Shown piece by piece: positions 33,658 to 45,471 of a stretch of DNA of 64,000 nucleotides. The position numbers and the translations under genes are program-made. The stretch spans positions 1-64,000 of the forward strand of contig JAUEDM010000004.1 in NCBI GenBank assembly GCA_033439685.1. Reading direction: 5' to 3'. Below the pieces are notes generated by a model that worked only from the letters and a program-made list of their open reading frames with translations, was not told the origin of the DNA and ran no database searches. This stretch comes from Apodospora peruviana (taxonomy: Eukaryota > Ascomycota > Sordariomycetes > Sordariales > Lasiosphaeriaceae). The first letter of the stretch is position 1. Each line of letters opens with the position of its first letter.

Positions 33658-34329
33658 CGGTGGAGTTGGAGGAGAAAGAAGACTGTGCGAATGGTCAATG
33701 AGCGATCGCCTTTTTTCTGAGTATGAAGTGTGTTAGGTTGCGTGATATTGTTTTCAGCGGATCGAGAATCGAGATAGAGGGTGACATGTGTGCACATCCT
33801 AGTCTAATTGGCAGAGAATGCTGCTTCCATCGGAAAATTACGAACATGTACCTGTATGATGTCAGAAAGAATTGAACACATTGCAGAGCGAGTCCTTGTA
33901 AGTGGGTTCCAGGTTTGCATGTGCCATGTGGCAAGATAGATGGTTAGGATGCGGGTGCCTGACAGGGGGCTGTGCCGCCGCGCTGCGATGTCACTTTTCA
34001 TGCGTGATCAGTGACTGGGAATGGAATGGATGAGCTAAGGTATTGCTAGTAGGGATAATAATATGGAGGAATTTTATTAACGGTTATTAGACGCCGGAGC
34101 AGTTGAATTCACCACTCGCGTGCTTTGGTAGTACACCTCGGGGGCCAGGCATTAAAATGTGTTCTTCACTTCTTGTCGGTACGTGGATTTCAAGTTTCGC
34201 AGTATTTCAAGTTTCGATTTTAGAAAAGACAGACATCTGAAAACCCCCACCACTAAAGACATACACACGCACGCATATACATACATATATACACATATTC
34301 ACTGCCACTAATCCATCCATCACAGTTCC
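33658..34329. other. Intergenic, no gene seen
   Basis: Between the F-box/ankyrin promoter and the 3' end of the secreted-protein gene; AT-rich near 34060 and 34250, with a (CA/TA)n-like stretch at ~34258-34300. Confidence 0.4.
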
Positions 34330-35413
34330 TTATGGGCATACCTTTTTCGCTTGAAACGTCTTCAACGATATCCTCGCCTTCTCGAGAGCAGCCGCATGCT
34401 GCTTGTTCTGCGGGGAGCTGTTGTTCGACGCCCACACCTGATCATACTTCTTCACGGCATCGGCATGGCTTAGACCAAGATCTTTCTCCATCCTGGCAAT
34501 GGTATCCCCCTCTTTAAGCTCCTCCCATTCGCCAATCCAACTTTGGCTACTCTTCTTCATCTCCCACACGGGCTCGACCCCCAGCTTATTCTTCCAGTCC
34601 CCCTTGTCCTTGAGATTTTTCCACTTGTCCTGATTGCGGAGATCGACAACGGACTCGGCCGCGTTTGTCGCCTCTTGGTAGAGACCCCTGAAGGTCTCTT
34701 GAGCCTTCATATGCGGCGCGAATTCTTTGTACTTGGGGTCTTTCGGGTCCATGCCCGCGGGGGCCGTCTTGATGGTCCCGTCCTTGACTGCCGCCTCGAA
34801 GTCGTCGTTGAGCTTGACGGCGCGCTCGCCAAACATGGCCAGCGAGTCGTAGTAGCTGTTGACGCCCGAGCCGGGCCAGAGCTTGTCAACGGTGTTGATC
34901 TTGCCCGTGTAGCCGTACTGCCTCTTATCTGAGTCCGTGTCGTGCACCATTATTGACGAGCCGTCCTTATACTTGGCGCCCATGATCATCGACGTGATCG
35001 CCTGCGCTTTCTTGATCCCACTCATTGACTTTGGCCAATCGATATCCGCTGCTCTCGGCCGGGTGTCTGGTTGTGAGCCCGGTTTGTTGTCGTCCGCGGT
35101 CGGCGCCCAGATGTAGTCGAGAAACTCGGCTGTTGGCAGTTTTTGCTTAGCATCAAAACAACGACAGTACAAACCTACTCGTCGTTCTAACTAACTTACC
35201 CAAGTTGCAACGCCCTTTCTGTCCCCATAGGCCCCTGCGCGAGCCCTGACAGTCACGCGCAATCTTCCAGCCGTCATATTCTTTGTTGTTGTAGTGAACG
35301 TCTTCCATCATATAGACGGTGTAGTACATAGCCCTCTCGGCCGCGCCACGGACCCAGTACGCCGACGCAGTCGACGCAAAGAGCGCGCCGGTGACAACCT
35401 GAGCGACTTTCAT
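34330..35413 (-). CDS. Secreted protein of unknown function, divergent from the chitinase
   Basis: Exons 35413-35200 and 35129-34330; the intron (G|gtaagt...tgctaag...ccaacag|CC) is the only pairing that keeps the downstream frame, giving 337 residues. The start MKVAQVVTGALFASTASA is a signal peptide. The N-terminal ~60 residues hold a DCQGSRRGLWGQKGRCN segment with two cysteines. Most of the rest is hydrophilic, Lys/Asp-rich and probably helical. Near the end, LKEGDTIARMEKDLGLSHAD weakly recalls a LysM start but lacks the rest of the motif. Head-to-head with the killer-toxin-like chitinase at 36686, with 1.27 kb between ATGs. I recognise no family. Confidence 0.7.
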
Positions 35414-36685
35414 GACTGGATGCAGGGAAATAAACGAGTGTGATGCTTGAAAACAGCAACAAAAATGAGTGGAAAGCACCGAAGGTTCAGATACGTGACA
35501 TGTGCAACAGTGCCGACATGAAGATAATCGAGAGTGTGCAGTCAGGGTATTTGAGCCATATTAACTAAATCGACGAGGCCGATTCCGGATGCGTATTGGA
35601 CACTTCAACGGCTGCTAGGGACTGTTTGCATCTCGACATGTCAGGGGTCCAGAGAGGTCACACGTTGCGTTTATTGGGAAGGAAAAGGGGCAGTGATCCC
35701 AAGTCGCCATGCCTCCGAGGGAAGCCTGGTAGGAATGCCGCCGCCGACATTAGCTAAACTTATGCCGTTGAGGCACGATTTATTACTAGGTTGATCCGAG
35801 GCCAAGGGAGGCGAGATCTGGGACGTCGTCTGGAGCGACGGCAGGGCAGATTCACCTCCTTCTGTTTGCACTCTAGTGGGACAGACGAGTCCGAGATAGC
35901 AAGACAGGTCCTCTCGACTCTGGTTGTCTACGGGACCACAGAGCGCCTGGCCAAGATTAAGCACTCTACAATACTGGTTATTACGCACTGGTAATGGCTA
36001 CTAGCGTTTGGCTTGGAATATGGTTAAAGAGGCACGATATAATGGCTCGGTATATGCAAACGTGTGGCTGTGTAGGAACAACCTGGTAGTTCTAGAAGCG
36101 AGGAGTGAAAAGAATCAAATACGGCCGAAATTTGCTGTTAGTGTAGTGCTGCGCCGTCCTCGCTTCAGGGCAGCAGGGTTGACATCTCATCCCAGACCTC
36201 ATGGCTTTTGGCCTTGTCGATTGCCATGCAGGTACCAAAGACCGAGGTTTCATAAAGATCGGACTTACATCTTGGCACCCAATGCCGACCATGGAAAAAT
36301 AGCCACAGGGAGGCACCCAGATCGCGAGCACAATTAAGCCTTGCAGCAAACAATGTCAAGGAGGCGCGCTTTTTTGCAGTGCAGCATACAACGTTGCCAC
36401 CCCCTTTTTGCTGGACCCATGATAGTTTCGACTAGCAATCCGCGTATCTGCCTTGTTACCAGCCGTGCAGAAGAGCAGACACGACGGCCTCTTCCAGGAG
36501 AGTGTCTGAAGTAATTTCCTTATATTCGAGATAGTCTTCTGTATTCGGAGCTGTCCAGTCTCATAAGCTTCATTTGGCCTGAGATATCCCTTGTCACTCT
36601 TTCATCCCTTTACTTTTGTTGCCAGTTTTGTTTACATTTTTGTCTCAACGCTCATTCAGCACACTCGCTCACTGCTCACTTCGCC
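35414..36685. other. Bidirectional promoter region between secreted protein and chitinase
   Basis: 1.27 kb separating two divergent genes, no supported frame inside. A C/T-rich leader at ~36590-36680 precedes the chitinase ATG, typical of fungal core promoters. Confidence 0.45.
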
Positions 36686-39271
36686 ATGCGCCCGCTCACC
36701 ACACGCGGGGCGCTGTTGGCGTTCTGTCTCACCCTCCGAACCACGGCCCAGAGCGTTGAAGATGATCTGGATGACTTGATACCGGAGGGTGTGGATAACC
36801 CAAACAGCTACTACGCGGATCTGCATCCATGCCCAGTTGCGTGCGATGATCTCCCTCCCTCCAACTGGACCATCTATACGTCATATGAACGACTGGCGCG
36901 TTGTGACGAGCCTCTGCTGTTCGACTTTGCCTTGTACAACCCGGTAGCTGATCCGCTCACTCCGACCAAGCTCCGCGTTTGCACAGCCGGCAACGCAGAC
37001 TCGACCGTCAACTCCTTGTTCAACGGTACAGCTGCAGCCGCGGGTCAAGTTGCCAAGCGAGCCTTGAACGAAACCAGCCCACCCTCTGGGACGTGTGATG
37101 CTCCAGGGCCAACTCCCAGTAAAGCCGCCGCCACGCTGGAGTTTGCTCATGGCGGTGCGGACATGGAGCTAGGGAAGAAGACCAATGCAATTTCCAAGGC
37201 GCTGAAGAAGCTGCAGGGTTACTTCGAGGCGGGCAATGTCCCGTGCGAGGAGACGATCAAGTTTGCCTACCACCAAGGCATCGTTGCCGGTCTCTATCTC
37301 GGAAAGTCTTTCGGAAAGGCCACTGTCTCATCCGCGGTGAGCGCCTTGCTTGATAAGGTCCAACCTGGCAGCTCCATAATATCAGCATCCACCTTGACGG
37401 TCCAACTGTGCGGAGACAAGCGCAGTGGGAACCACGTCCTTGGGCTTGTTGTTGATGTGGCCGGCAACATCACGACGGTCCAGAATACTGTGAAGGACTG
37501 GCACGAAGCCAAGTGCCTGGGAGACTTCGAGTCAAAAGTGGACATCAAGGACATGCCCATCTGGGAAGACACAACCAGCCTGCTGCCCTTGCTCAACGAC
37601 ACCGCTCCGGGCAACGGAACGAACACCAACTTCACTCGCCGGGCCAACAACAGACATGCTCTGGAGACGCGCCAATCGGGAAGCTGCAGGACAATCCAGG
37701 TCGAGGCGGGCAACGGTTGCTGGGCCCTCTCCGACCGATGCGGCATCTCCCTGGCCGACTTCGAAAAGTACAACGCCAAGGACCTTTGCAAGGACCCGGA
37801 CCCCAACAAGATTTGCTCGGGCGTGCAGATAGGCCAACGGGTCTGCTGCAGCGCCGGCGGGCTGCCCGACATCAAGCCCAAGAAGGGAGCCGACGGAGTC
37901 TGTGCCACCTACCGGGTCGAGCACGGGAATAACTGCTGCACGATCGCGACCAACAACGGCCTCACCTACGAAGAAATCGACAAGTTCAACAACGGCACCA
38001 CTTGGGGCTGGTACGGGTGCGGCAAGCTGCTCCAAGACGTCAACATCTGCCTCTCTGAAGGCAAGCCGCCCATGCCCTATCCGTTCCCCAACGCCGTGTG
38101 CGGACCGACGGTGCCGGGAACGAGGCGGCCGGAAGGCGAGGGCAACACCAAGATTCCGGACCTCAATCCGTGCCCGTTAAATGCCTGCTGTAATGTGTGG
38201 GGACAATGCGGTTTGTTCTTTTTTACTCCCTGTTTTTTCTCCACCAGCCCCCTATTTGATACTAACAACAAATAACAACAGGCATCAGTGGCGATTTCTG
38301 CACCGAAAAGAAGAGCGAGACCGGTAACCCCGGCACGTCGGCTCTCCGCGACGGCTGCGTGACCAAATGCGGCATGGATATCAGGAACAAGGACGAGGCC
38401 CCGGGCTCGTTTGGACGCGTCGGCTACTACGAGACGTGGAACTTCAACCGCGACTGCCTCAACATGCATGTCGAGAACTCCAACACGGACGGCTCGTACA
38501 CTATTATCCACTGGGCCTTCGCCGAGGTCAACACGGCCGACTGGAGCGTCAAGATCCGCGACGACTTCAACCAGTGGGACAAGTTCAAGAAGATTTCGGC
38601 CAAGAAGGTGATTTCGTTCGGCGGCTGGGGCTTCTCGACCGAGCCGGAAACGTACGATATCCTGAGGCAGGCCATGAGCCCGCAGAACCGTGCCAAGTTT
38701 TCGGCGAGCATTGCAAGCTTCTTGACCAAGGAGAACCTCGACGGTGTGGATTTTGATTGGGAGTACCCCGGAGTAAGTTCACGCAGTACTCACTATCTTA
38801 CCTACCTACCTATTGCAAGAGACTGGTTCATTAACGCGCGCCTCTGCCTTACACAGGCCATCGATATCCCCGGCACCCCCCCCGGGCAACCGACCGACGG
38901 CGCCAACTACCTCAAGTTCCTCAGCGTCATGAAGTCGGCGCTGCCGGCGGGAAAGACCATGTCGATTGCCGCCCCAGCCAGCTACTGGTACCTCAAGTCG
39001 TTCCCCATCAGACAGATGGCCGAGTATCTGGACTATATCGTCTACATGACCTACGACCTCCACGGACAATGGGATGCCGGCAACGAGTACTCGATCGAGG
39101 GTTGCCCCGCTGGGAACTGCCTCCGGAGTCATGGTGCGCAACATCAACCTCTTGAACTCTTTGGATGCCTGTAACTGTTGCTAACATCGTATACGTCTAG
39201 TCAACTTGACCGAGACTAATACTGCTCTGTCCATGAGTAAGCCCTTCCCTCCCATCTTTTTAACTCCATTC

Positions 39272-39302
<31 letters not shown>

Positions 39303-41153
39303 AAACTCACACCTATGTGTCTCTTATTAGTCACCAAAGCCGGCGTCAAGACCAACAAGATCATGGTCGGCGAGTCCAGCTACGGCCGCAGCTTCAAGAT
39401 GGCCCAGGCAGACTGCCCAGGTCCGAAATGCACATTCCTCGGCGACCGGCTCAATTCGCCGGCCAAGAAGGGCCGCTGCACCGACACGGCCGGCTACATC
39501 TCCAACGCCGAGATCTACGAAATCATCTCCAGCAAGGAGACCGACTTCGATAATCCCGACGTCGACATCGGCATCCCAGTCAAGTCCTTCCACGACTTCG
39601 ACTCCAACTCGGACATACTGATCTACGACAACACCGAGTGGGTTGCCTACATGACCGAGACCACCAAGAGCACGCGCCGTGACACGTGGAAGGGCCTCAA
39701 CTTCGCGGGCACCATCGACTGGGCCGTCGATCTCCAGTCTTTTACTCTTGACGACTTCCACGACCCCAAGGGCGGCGACTTTCCCGAGGACACCCAGGAG
39801 CTGCCCGAAGCTCTGTCGGATTGCAAGGGCTCGTACGATTCGCTCGAGAAGATCGGCGAGGCGGCCGACATCCCGTCCCACTGCGTGCCCGTCTACATGG
39901 TCGAGGTGATGGCCAACATCCTGACCAACTCGATGAAGGAGTACGACGACCTCATGGCCGACGGCTACGACCGCAAGTTCAACACGTACGCCGACGCCGT
40001 GGTCAAGAGCGGCAAGCGGGCCGTGCGGGACTGGATGTACGCGCACGGCAACGACTACTTCACGTGCGACGTCGTCGAGCCCATTTCTTGCTGCAAGTGG
40101 TGCCAGTCGATCCACAGACCCGAGCACGGCGAGTGCCGGTACTGCGACAACAAGTACTGCAACGGCTGGGACACGGTCTGCGAGAACCCCGAGGTCAACT
40201 GCCCCGAGCAGAAGACGGGCTGGTTCAACGTTACCGGCCCGTGCCCGCCCGACTACTCCAAGCGCGCCGGACCACTGCCGGTGACGGGCTACGGCCAGAG
40301 CATCTACTGGCACCTGCGAAATGATAAAGAGGCGGCCTTCTGGGCCGACCTGTACAAGGGCGTCGGCATCGAGCAGAAGGACCTGACGTTCCAGAACGTC
40401 GAGAACTACCACAGCTGCACGCCCGCCACGCCGGACCAGTGCAAATACTTCGGCTGGGACTACGGCATCGCCGTGCCGCACGGCTACGACAAGGAAGACG
40501 TCATCGACCCCAAGGACGTGGTCGAGGACGCGTACAAGAACCTGAAGGACGTCGTCCACGACCTGCCACGGGCCGTGACGCAGCTCAAGGAGGGCAACTA
40601 CAGGGGATCCGCTTTCGACCTAGCCGACGCCATGGCTTTACCGGTATTCATGATCGAGGAGGCCGTGACCAACATCAAGACCATCAGCGACAAGATCGAC
40701 GAGATGGAGGAGGAGAAGCGCAAGAATTTGATTCTCGCGTTCCTGTCGGCCATCTTCTTCTTCGTGCCGGTCCTCGGCCAGATCGCGAGCGCCGTGTCGT
40801 CGCTCGCAACTATTGGGAGGGTCCTTGCGGTCCTGGGCACGGCCGGCGAGCTGGCTACGGATATTTACAATGTTGTGAACACCAAGGGCAACGATCCGCT
40901 GGATATTTTCGGTCTGGTGCTCGCGCCGCTGGCCATCTTTGACGGCGTGCAGATCGCCAAGGCGGCGAGCCGGGCACGGGGGATGAACACCGAGGATATC
41001 GGGAAGCTGGGGAAGAACGTGCAGGGCAAGATGGATTTGGCCAAGAAGACCAGCACTATGTGCAAGCTGGGCAAGAGAAATGTGTTCCCCATGGGCGCGT
41101 TGCCGGTTAGTGGCTTGATTAACTCGGAGCCGGTGCTTTCGAGTGATTACTGA
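36686..41153 (+). CDS. GH18 chitinase with LysM and chitin-binding domains (killer-toxin-alpha-like, subgroup C)
   Basis: Five exons: 36686-38210, 38282-38772, 38857-39133, 39201-39236, 39331-41153; 1383 residues. Order: signal peptide (1-22); ~300-residue N-terminal region; two LysM-like modules (about 335-395 and 405-457); a type-1 chitin-binding module split by intron 1 (about 495-515, CCNVWGQCG...GDFC); GH18 barrel with the catalytic DGVDFDWE (D662, D665, D667, E669); then a ~500-residue C-terminal region with a Cys cluster and two strongly hydrophobic helices. This architecture is that of subgroup-C fungal chitinases, which resemble the alpha/beta chain of yeast killer toxin. Cell-wall binding and endochitinase action are expected; the role of the hydrophobic region is unknown. 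Exon 4 is only 36 nt. No inactivating change seen. Confidence 0.92.
39271..39305 (+). repeat. C22-A13 homopolymer tract in chitinase intron 4
   Basis: Twenty-two cytosines followed directly by thirteen adenines inside the intron 39237-39330. It does not affect the reading frame but its length is unreliable in any assembly. Confidence 0.9.
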
Positions 41154-41912
41154 GCTGGAAAAGGGAGAAGAGGCCGCCGGGCTTTGAGAAAGAACTTGAC
41201 CTGGTACGTGATGTATATATGGGTGAAAAGGTGGTGGGCCACCTTGCTCGGCCTTGGGAGTGCCTGTTTGCATGTAAAAGGTTTTTTAGATTTCTTTTTA
41301 TTGATTGCTATCTTTTTTTGGTTAGAGGGTACGATTCATGTCATAGCATAGATTATTCCATAAATCCATATTCTATATCACAGCTGAGATTACCATCCGA
41401 GCCTCAAGGCGTGTGACAGTATGACCGCTGTCCTTTCTCCGACCCTCAGCTTCGGTATCGCCATGTCCGGGCTCGTCATCTAGACATATTTCCATGGTCC
41501 TCCGTAGATATTGATGTATAGTATGGTCGGCTTACAATCAGATCTTGCGAATAAGGATCATGTAATGAATGTTCGAGTTGTAGGTTACCTTTTAGTTATG
41601 TACAAACCAAAGCACTGATTACTACATGTGCATGTATTCAGCGAGAGACCAAAGCTATCTGGACAAACCAGAGAATAAGTTATTATCTGAAAGATAGTAA
41701 AGAACTGTAAGAAGGTAGTTTCTCAAGAAAACACTTCCCCATCTAGACATCTTTTTTGCCAAAATGTCCAACGTCACGTCAGGGTTTTGTTCGCGTGTAT
41801 TCCGAAGTCCGTCTGCAATGTGGTCTGATAGTGATACTACCTAAGGTCGTCAAACACAAGATTCTTTTTGCCCAACACACCCGGCTGTGCCGGCGCCGCA
41901 ATGATGTGTGTC
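41154..41912. other. Intergenic, no gene seen
   Basis: Convergent 3' regions of the chitinase and the 10-Cys secreted protein. AT-rich with short frames only. Confidence 0.4.
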
Positions 41913-42310
41913 CTAAAACTCCACCGCGCGCTTGTTGGCTTTTCCAGTTGTTGACCCGGTGCAGAACTTCTGTTGCGTGACCCAGGTGCACATTTGCGTG
42001 CCGACGCAGGTGCAGCATTGGCATACCTGTTGCCATCAGATCGTCAGCCATCAGTTTCTCGTTTTATTATCTAATTATTTGGACACACCTTTCTTTTCCG
42101 GTCCGCGTCATCCTTGCCGTCGATGCAGCTTAGTGTGCGCGTGCCCGAGAACTTGTACTGGTTGTAGCAGGCGTTGGGGTTGATGACATCGGCGCACTCG
42201 TCCGTGGCGGCGAGCTCGCGGGTGCAGACGGGGTAGTTCTGGCCGAAGACGCCCTGGAGGCCCAAGACGAGCCACAGGGCGACCAAGGTGAAGGAGAAGT
42301 TGAAATGCAT
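41913..42310 (-). CDS. Small secreted Cys-rich protein (10 cysteines)
   Basis: Exons 42310-42089 and 42026-41913, phase-0 intron (aag|gtgtgt...ggcaacag|gta), 111 residues. MHFNFSFTLVALWLVLGLQGVFG is a signal peptide with cleavage near GQ|N. The mature ~87 residues contain ten cysteines, with a dense cluster VCQCCTCVGTQMC encoded at the start of exon 2. Size, signal and even cysteine number fit an effector-like or antimicrobial-type protein; no family is recognised. It ends GKANKRAVEF, including a dibasic-like KR. It is convergent with the chitinase gene. Confidence 0.8.
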
Positions 42311-43575
42311 TGTGTGACTGGAGCAGATGTTGTGACTGCCGAGTTTGTCTGGTTTGGACAAAGTTGAGGCTGCCTGGCTGCAGCACGCAAGCTATGTATG
42401 TCAGACAGGAACGCGATAGTACTAGATGATATGTACGACGGACGGGAAGGAAGCAGACAGGGAAGTGTGTGGGTATTTTAGGAACAAGAAGATGCCAGCG
42501 TAGCTACTTACTTAGATGTGGTGAGAAAATGCACGACAGAACCAGGCAGGGCCAGTCAGATATACCGATTCCCTTTCTGTTATACGCCGAATCGACACAC
42601 ACACGTCGGTTAGATTCCTAGGTTCAGGTATTGGCATTGACTTTCAAGTCACGCTTCACTCATAGCGACTATCTAATACCCCATATCTTGGCAACGGCGT
42701 GGAGATGTAGAGGGAGGATGGTGGACTTCAATCTCGACATTAGGCGAGACAGCTGGACATGTCCGCATCAATCGGATGAATTCCTTCCAAATTATATGAA
42801 TATTAACTGGGATGCCCATGATTCGTCGACCCGCAACTGTTTTTCCAACCGAAGACTCTAAATCGACATAAAGGTGCGGGGAGATGTCGACAGCCAATCG
42901 GTATCATTGCTTGCTTAGAAGGTCCTATGCAGGTCTTGTAGGATACGGGATATGCCAAGTCTTCGAGAAAGAAACAGAAGAACCTCTCTCTCGTTCTCCG
43001 TCAATAACAGGTTCGGATTTGCATCTGCCCAATATAAGACTGTACCGACTACACACACACAGTTTGCCACCTATATATTAAATCAAGGTGCACTGCTCCC
43101 TCGTGCCACGCACGTTAATTTTAGTCTTGTTATCGGTGTGCGTGGGCGATATATGAACGAAATAGGCGGCAGTTGAAGTTTGCAGCGGCAGTTGTTGACA
43201 TACGGTCGTGTGCCGTAGATCCAGTCGTTCACTACCGTTCCACTATCACTTGCACACGCAGGCTTACTGCACTCTTCGGAGAATAACCGCCTCCATGGAT
43301 GGCGGATGACGGATGATGTTATGACGGGCCATGGCCTAACACCCGGAAGACTGCCCCAGTCCAATGCCCAGGGTTGATAATTGCTACTAGTATATTTGCG
43401 AATCCTGCCTTCCGGTCGTCCCCATTCCCTCCTTCACGGGGTCTCCACTTCAAGTCTTGTCGTCGTCGTCGTCGTCGTCGTCGTTGTATTTGTCTCCTGG
43501 CATCGTTACCAGAGATCATTGACTCTCGAATCCGGGTCACTTCAGCACGTACTGCTCTATTTGGGAGTAACAAAT
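42311..43575. other. Bidirectional intergenic region
   Basis: Between divergent 10-Cys protein and DUF1996 genes; no supported gene. A (TCG)n microsatellite at 43459-43484 lies in the probable leader of the DUF1996 gene. Confidence 0.4.
43459..43484 (+). repeat. (GTC/TCG)n trinucleotide microsatellite
   Basis: About eight tandem TCG units, roughly 90 nt before the DUF1996 ATG, so probably in its promoter or 5' leader. Confidence 0.85.
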
Positions 43576-44806
43576 ATGCAGTTGAACACGCTCGTCGCGG
43601 CCTTGGGCCTATTTGCGCCCGCCAGCGCGCTGCTGAGGTTCGGCTGCGCCTCGCTCACGGTTCAGCGTCTCGACCCCTTGGTCAACCCCGGTCAGATCCC
43701 GTCGACCCATCTCCATCAGATCATCGGAGGCGTAAGATATTTCCTTTTACTTGGTAGTGGCCGTTTACCTGTTCAATAAGCTAACAAGTGACGTCGTCGT
43801 GTCTTTTCAGAACTCGTTCAACGTGACGATGGAGCCCGGCAAGCATGACCTCGTAGCCAAGTCCAGCTGCACAACGTGCCAGTTCAGCGAAGACTTTTCC
43901 AACTACTGGACCGCCACCCTCTTTTTCCGCGCAAGAAATGGCTCCTTCAAGCGGGTTCCCCAGATTCCCCAGCAAGGTATCGAAAGCACCCGCGGCGGCA
44001 TGGTCAGTTTTGAAAACACACACCCCCTGGCTCACATATGTCCGTGATACATGTATATACTAATATTCAAAAAAAAAAAAAAGATGGTCTACTACATGTC
44101 GGACGCGCTCTTCGACACGGCGCAGAAGTCCAAGGTCACGGCCTTCAAGCCCGGGTTCCGCATGCTCGTCGGCGACGCGACGATCCGCACGCGCGAGCAG
44201 GCGCGCAAGTTCCGCCAGCTGACTTACATCTGCATGGAGAGCCAGGCCAGCCGCGCGCCCGAGTACATTGGCTTCCCCCCTAAACCCTGCGCGGGCGGCA
44301 TCATGGCCAACCACCTGTTCCCGACCTGCTGGAACGGCAAGGACCTCGACACGCCCAACCACCAGGACCACGTTTCCTATCCTGAGGTCGGCACCTTCGA
44401 GTCGGGCGGCGCCTGCCCGTCAACGCACCCGGTCAAAATCCCGCAGCTGATGCTCGAGACCGTCTGGGACACGCGCCCGTTCAACAACAAGGCCGACTGG
44501 CCCGAGGACGGCAGCCAGCCCTTCGTCTGGTCGAGCGGCGACAAGACGGGCTTCTCGTCGCACGCCGACTACCTGTTTGGCTGGAAGGACGACTCGCTGC
44601 AGAAGGCCATGGACGCGCACTGCTACGTCAGCTGCCCGACGCTCAAGACGCAGAGCATCACGCAGCAGAACAAGTGCCTGGTGAATGACATGGTCAAGGA
44701 GCCGCTCGATGGCTGTAAGTTTATCTCATACCTTCCTTGGATTATGCAGAGACTAACCGATATGGTAGGGCTTGACAAGCTTCCCGGCGATAACATGGTC
44801 TACTAA
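43576..44806 (+). CDS. Secreted DUF1996 protein
   Basis: Four exons: 43576-43731, 43811-44002, 44084-44714, 44769-44806; 338 residues. The signal peptide is MQLNTLVAALGLFAPASA. DUF1996 features: the N-terminal RLDPLVNPGQIPSTHLHQIIGG motif, the SSCTTC pair, a YWTATLFFRARNG block, MANHLFPTCWNGKDLDTPNH, and HPVKIPQLMLETVWDTRPF. Function of the family is unknown; members are secreted or cell-surface fungal proteins, sometimes fused to WSC domains, which are absent here. The second intron ends in a run of ~13 A directly before the AG, so its acceptor has no pyrimidine tract. The last exon adds only LDKLPGDNMVY. Confidence 0.9.
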
Positions 44807-45471
44807 AGGACTGAAAGGGTAAGGTAGGTAGGCACGCTCCTTTTCTCGGAGGGAGAATGGGTGGTGTATCTCCTCGAACATGGTCGCGGTCTCGTCAGAT
44901 GTTTTGTACTTGAATTGACAGCCGGAACACACTTGTATTTATGTTTGTATGTAGCCAAGTTTAGTCCAGTCACCATCACTAGCCATTCTTCTTCTCATAG
45001 TCTCGTCACCAACTTTGTCACTGACCGTAGTCATTGAATCTTGTGATATGGGGGATATTATGAGGGAAATTTGTTTGCTCCCCCCTATAACGACTTGCAG
45101 TCAGGGACGATCAAAGGGCCGTAAGGCTATAAGCATGGATCATTATGCCAGCAGATTTAGACAGTCTCGCATCAACATAAAGCCAGGGGTGTGCGTTGTG
45201 CCAGCCACGTAGGAAATTATCTCCAGTAACGTAGAAAAGAGGAAAGAATAAACGAAAAGAAAGCAAACATGCCAAGGAAATGGTATTCCGTATAAAACAC
45301 CAACCACAAGACTTACTCTGGCCTTGAACTGGCCACCATATGGCAAAGAGAACAGCAAACAAGCTTGAAATGCTATCCAGGCACCTTGAAAATTACTCCA
45401 TCACCGTCCAAATGCCAAAGCCATCAGCACCAGCAGACCGGCAGTCTCCATCAGTCGTCAAGACCCAGGAA
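44807..45471. other. Intergenic, no gene seen
   Basis: Convergent 3' flanks of the DUF1996 and PLAC8 genes. No supported frames. Confidence 0.4.

Noticed and set aside
34330..34600. LysM domain at the C-terminus of the secreted protein at 34330
   Set aside because: Only the EGDTIARM-like start fits; the remainder of the LysM pattern is missing.
39327..40559. 410-codon antisense frame over the chitinase
   Set aside because: Val/Asp/Leu-rich shadow typical of high-GC codon use on the opposite strand.
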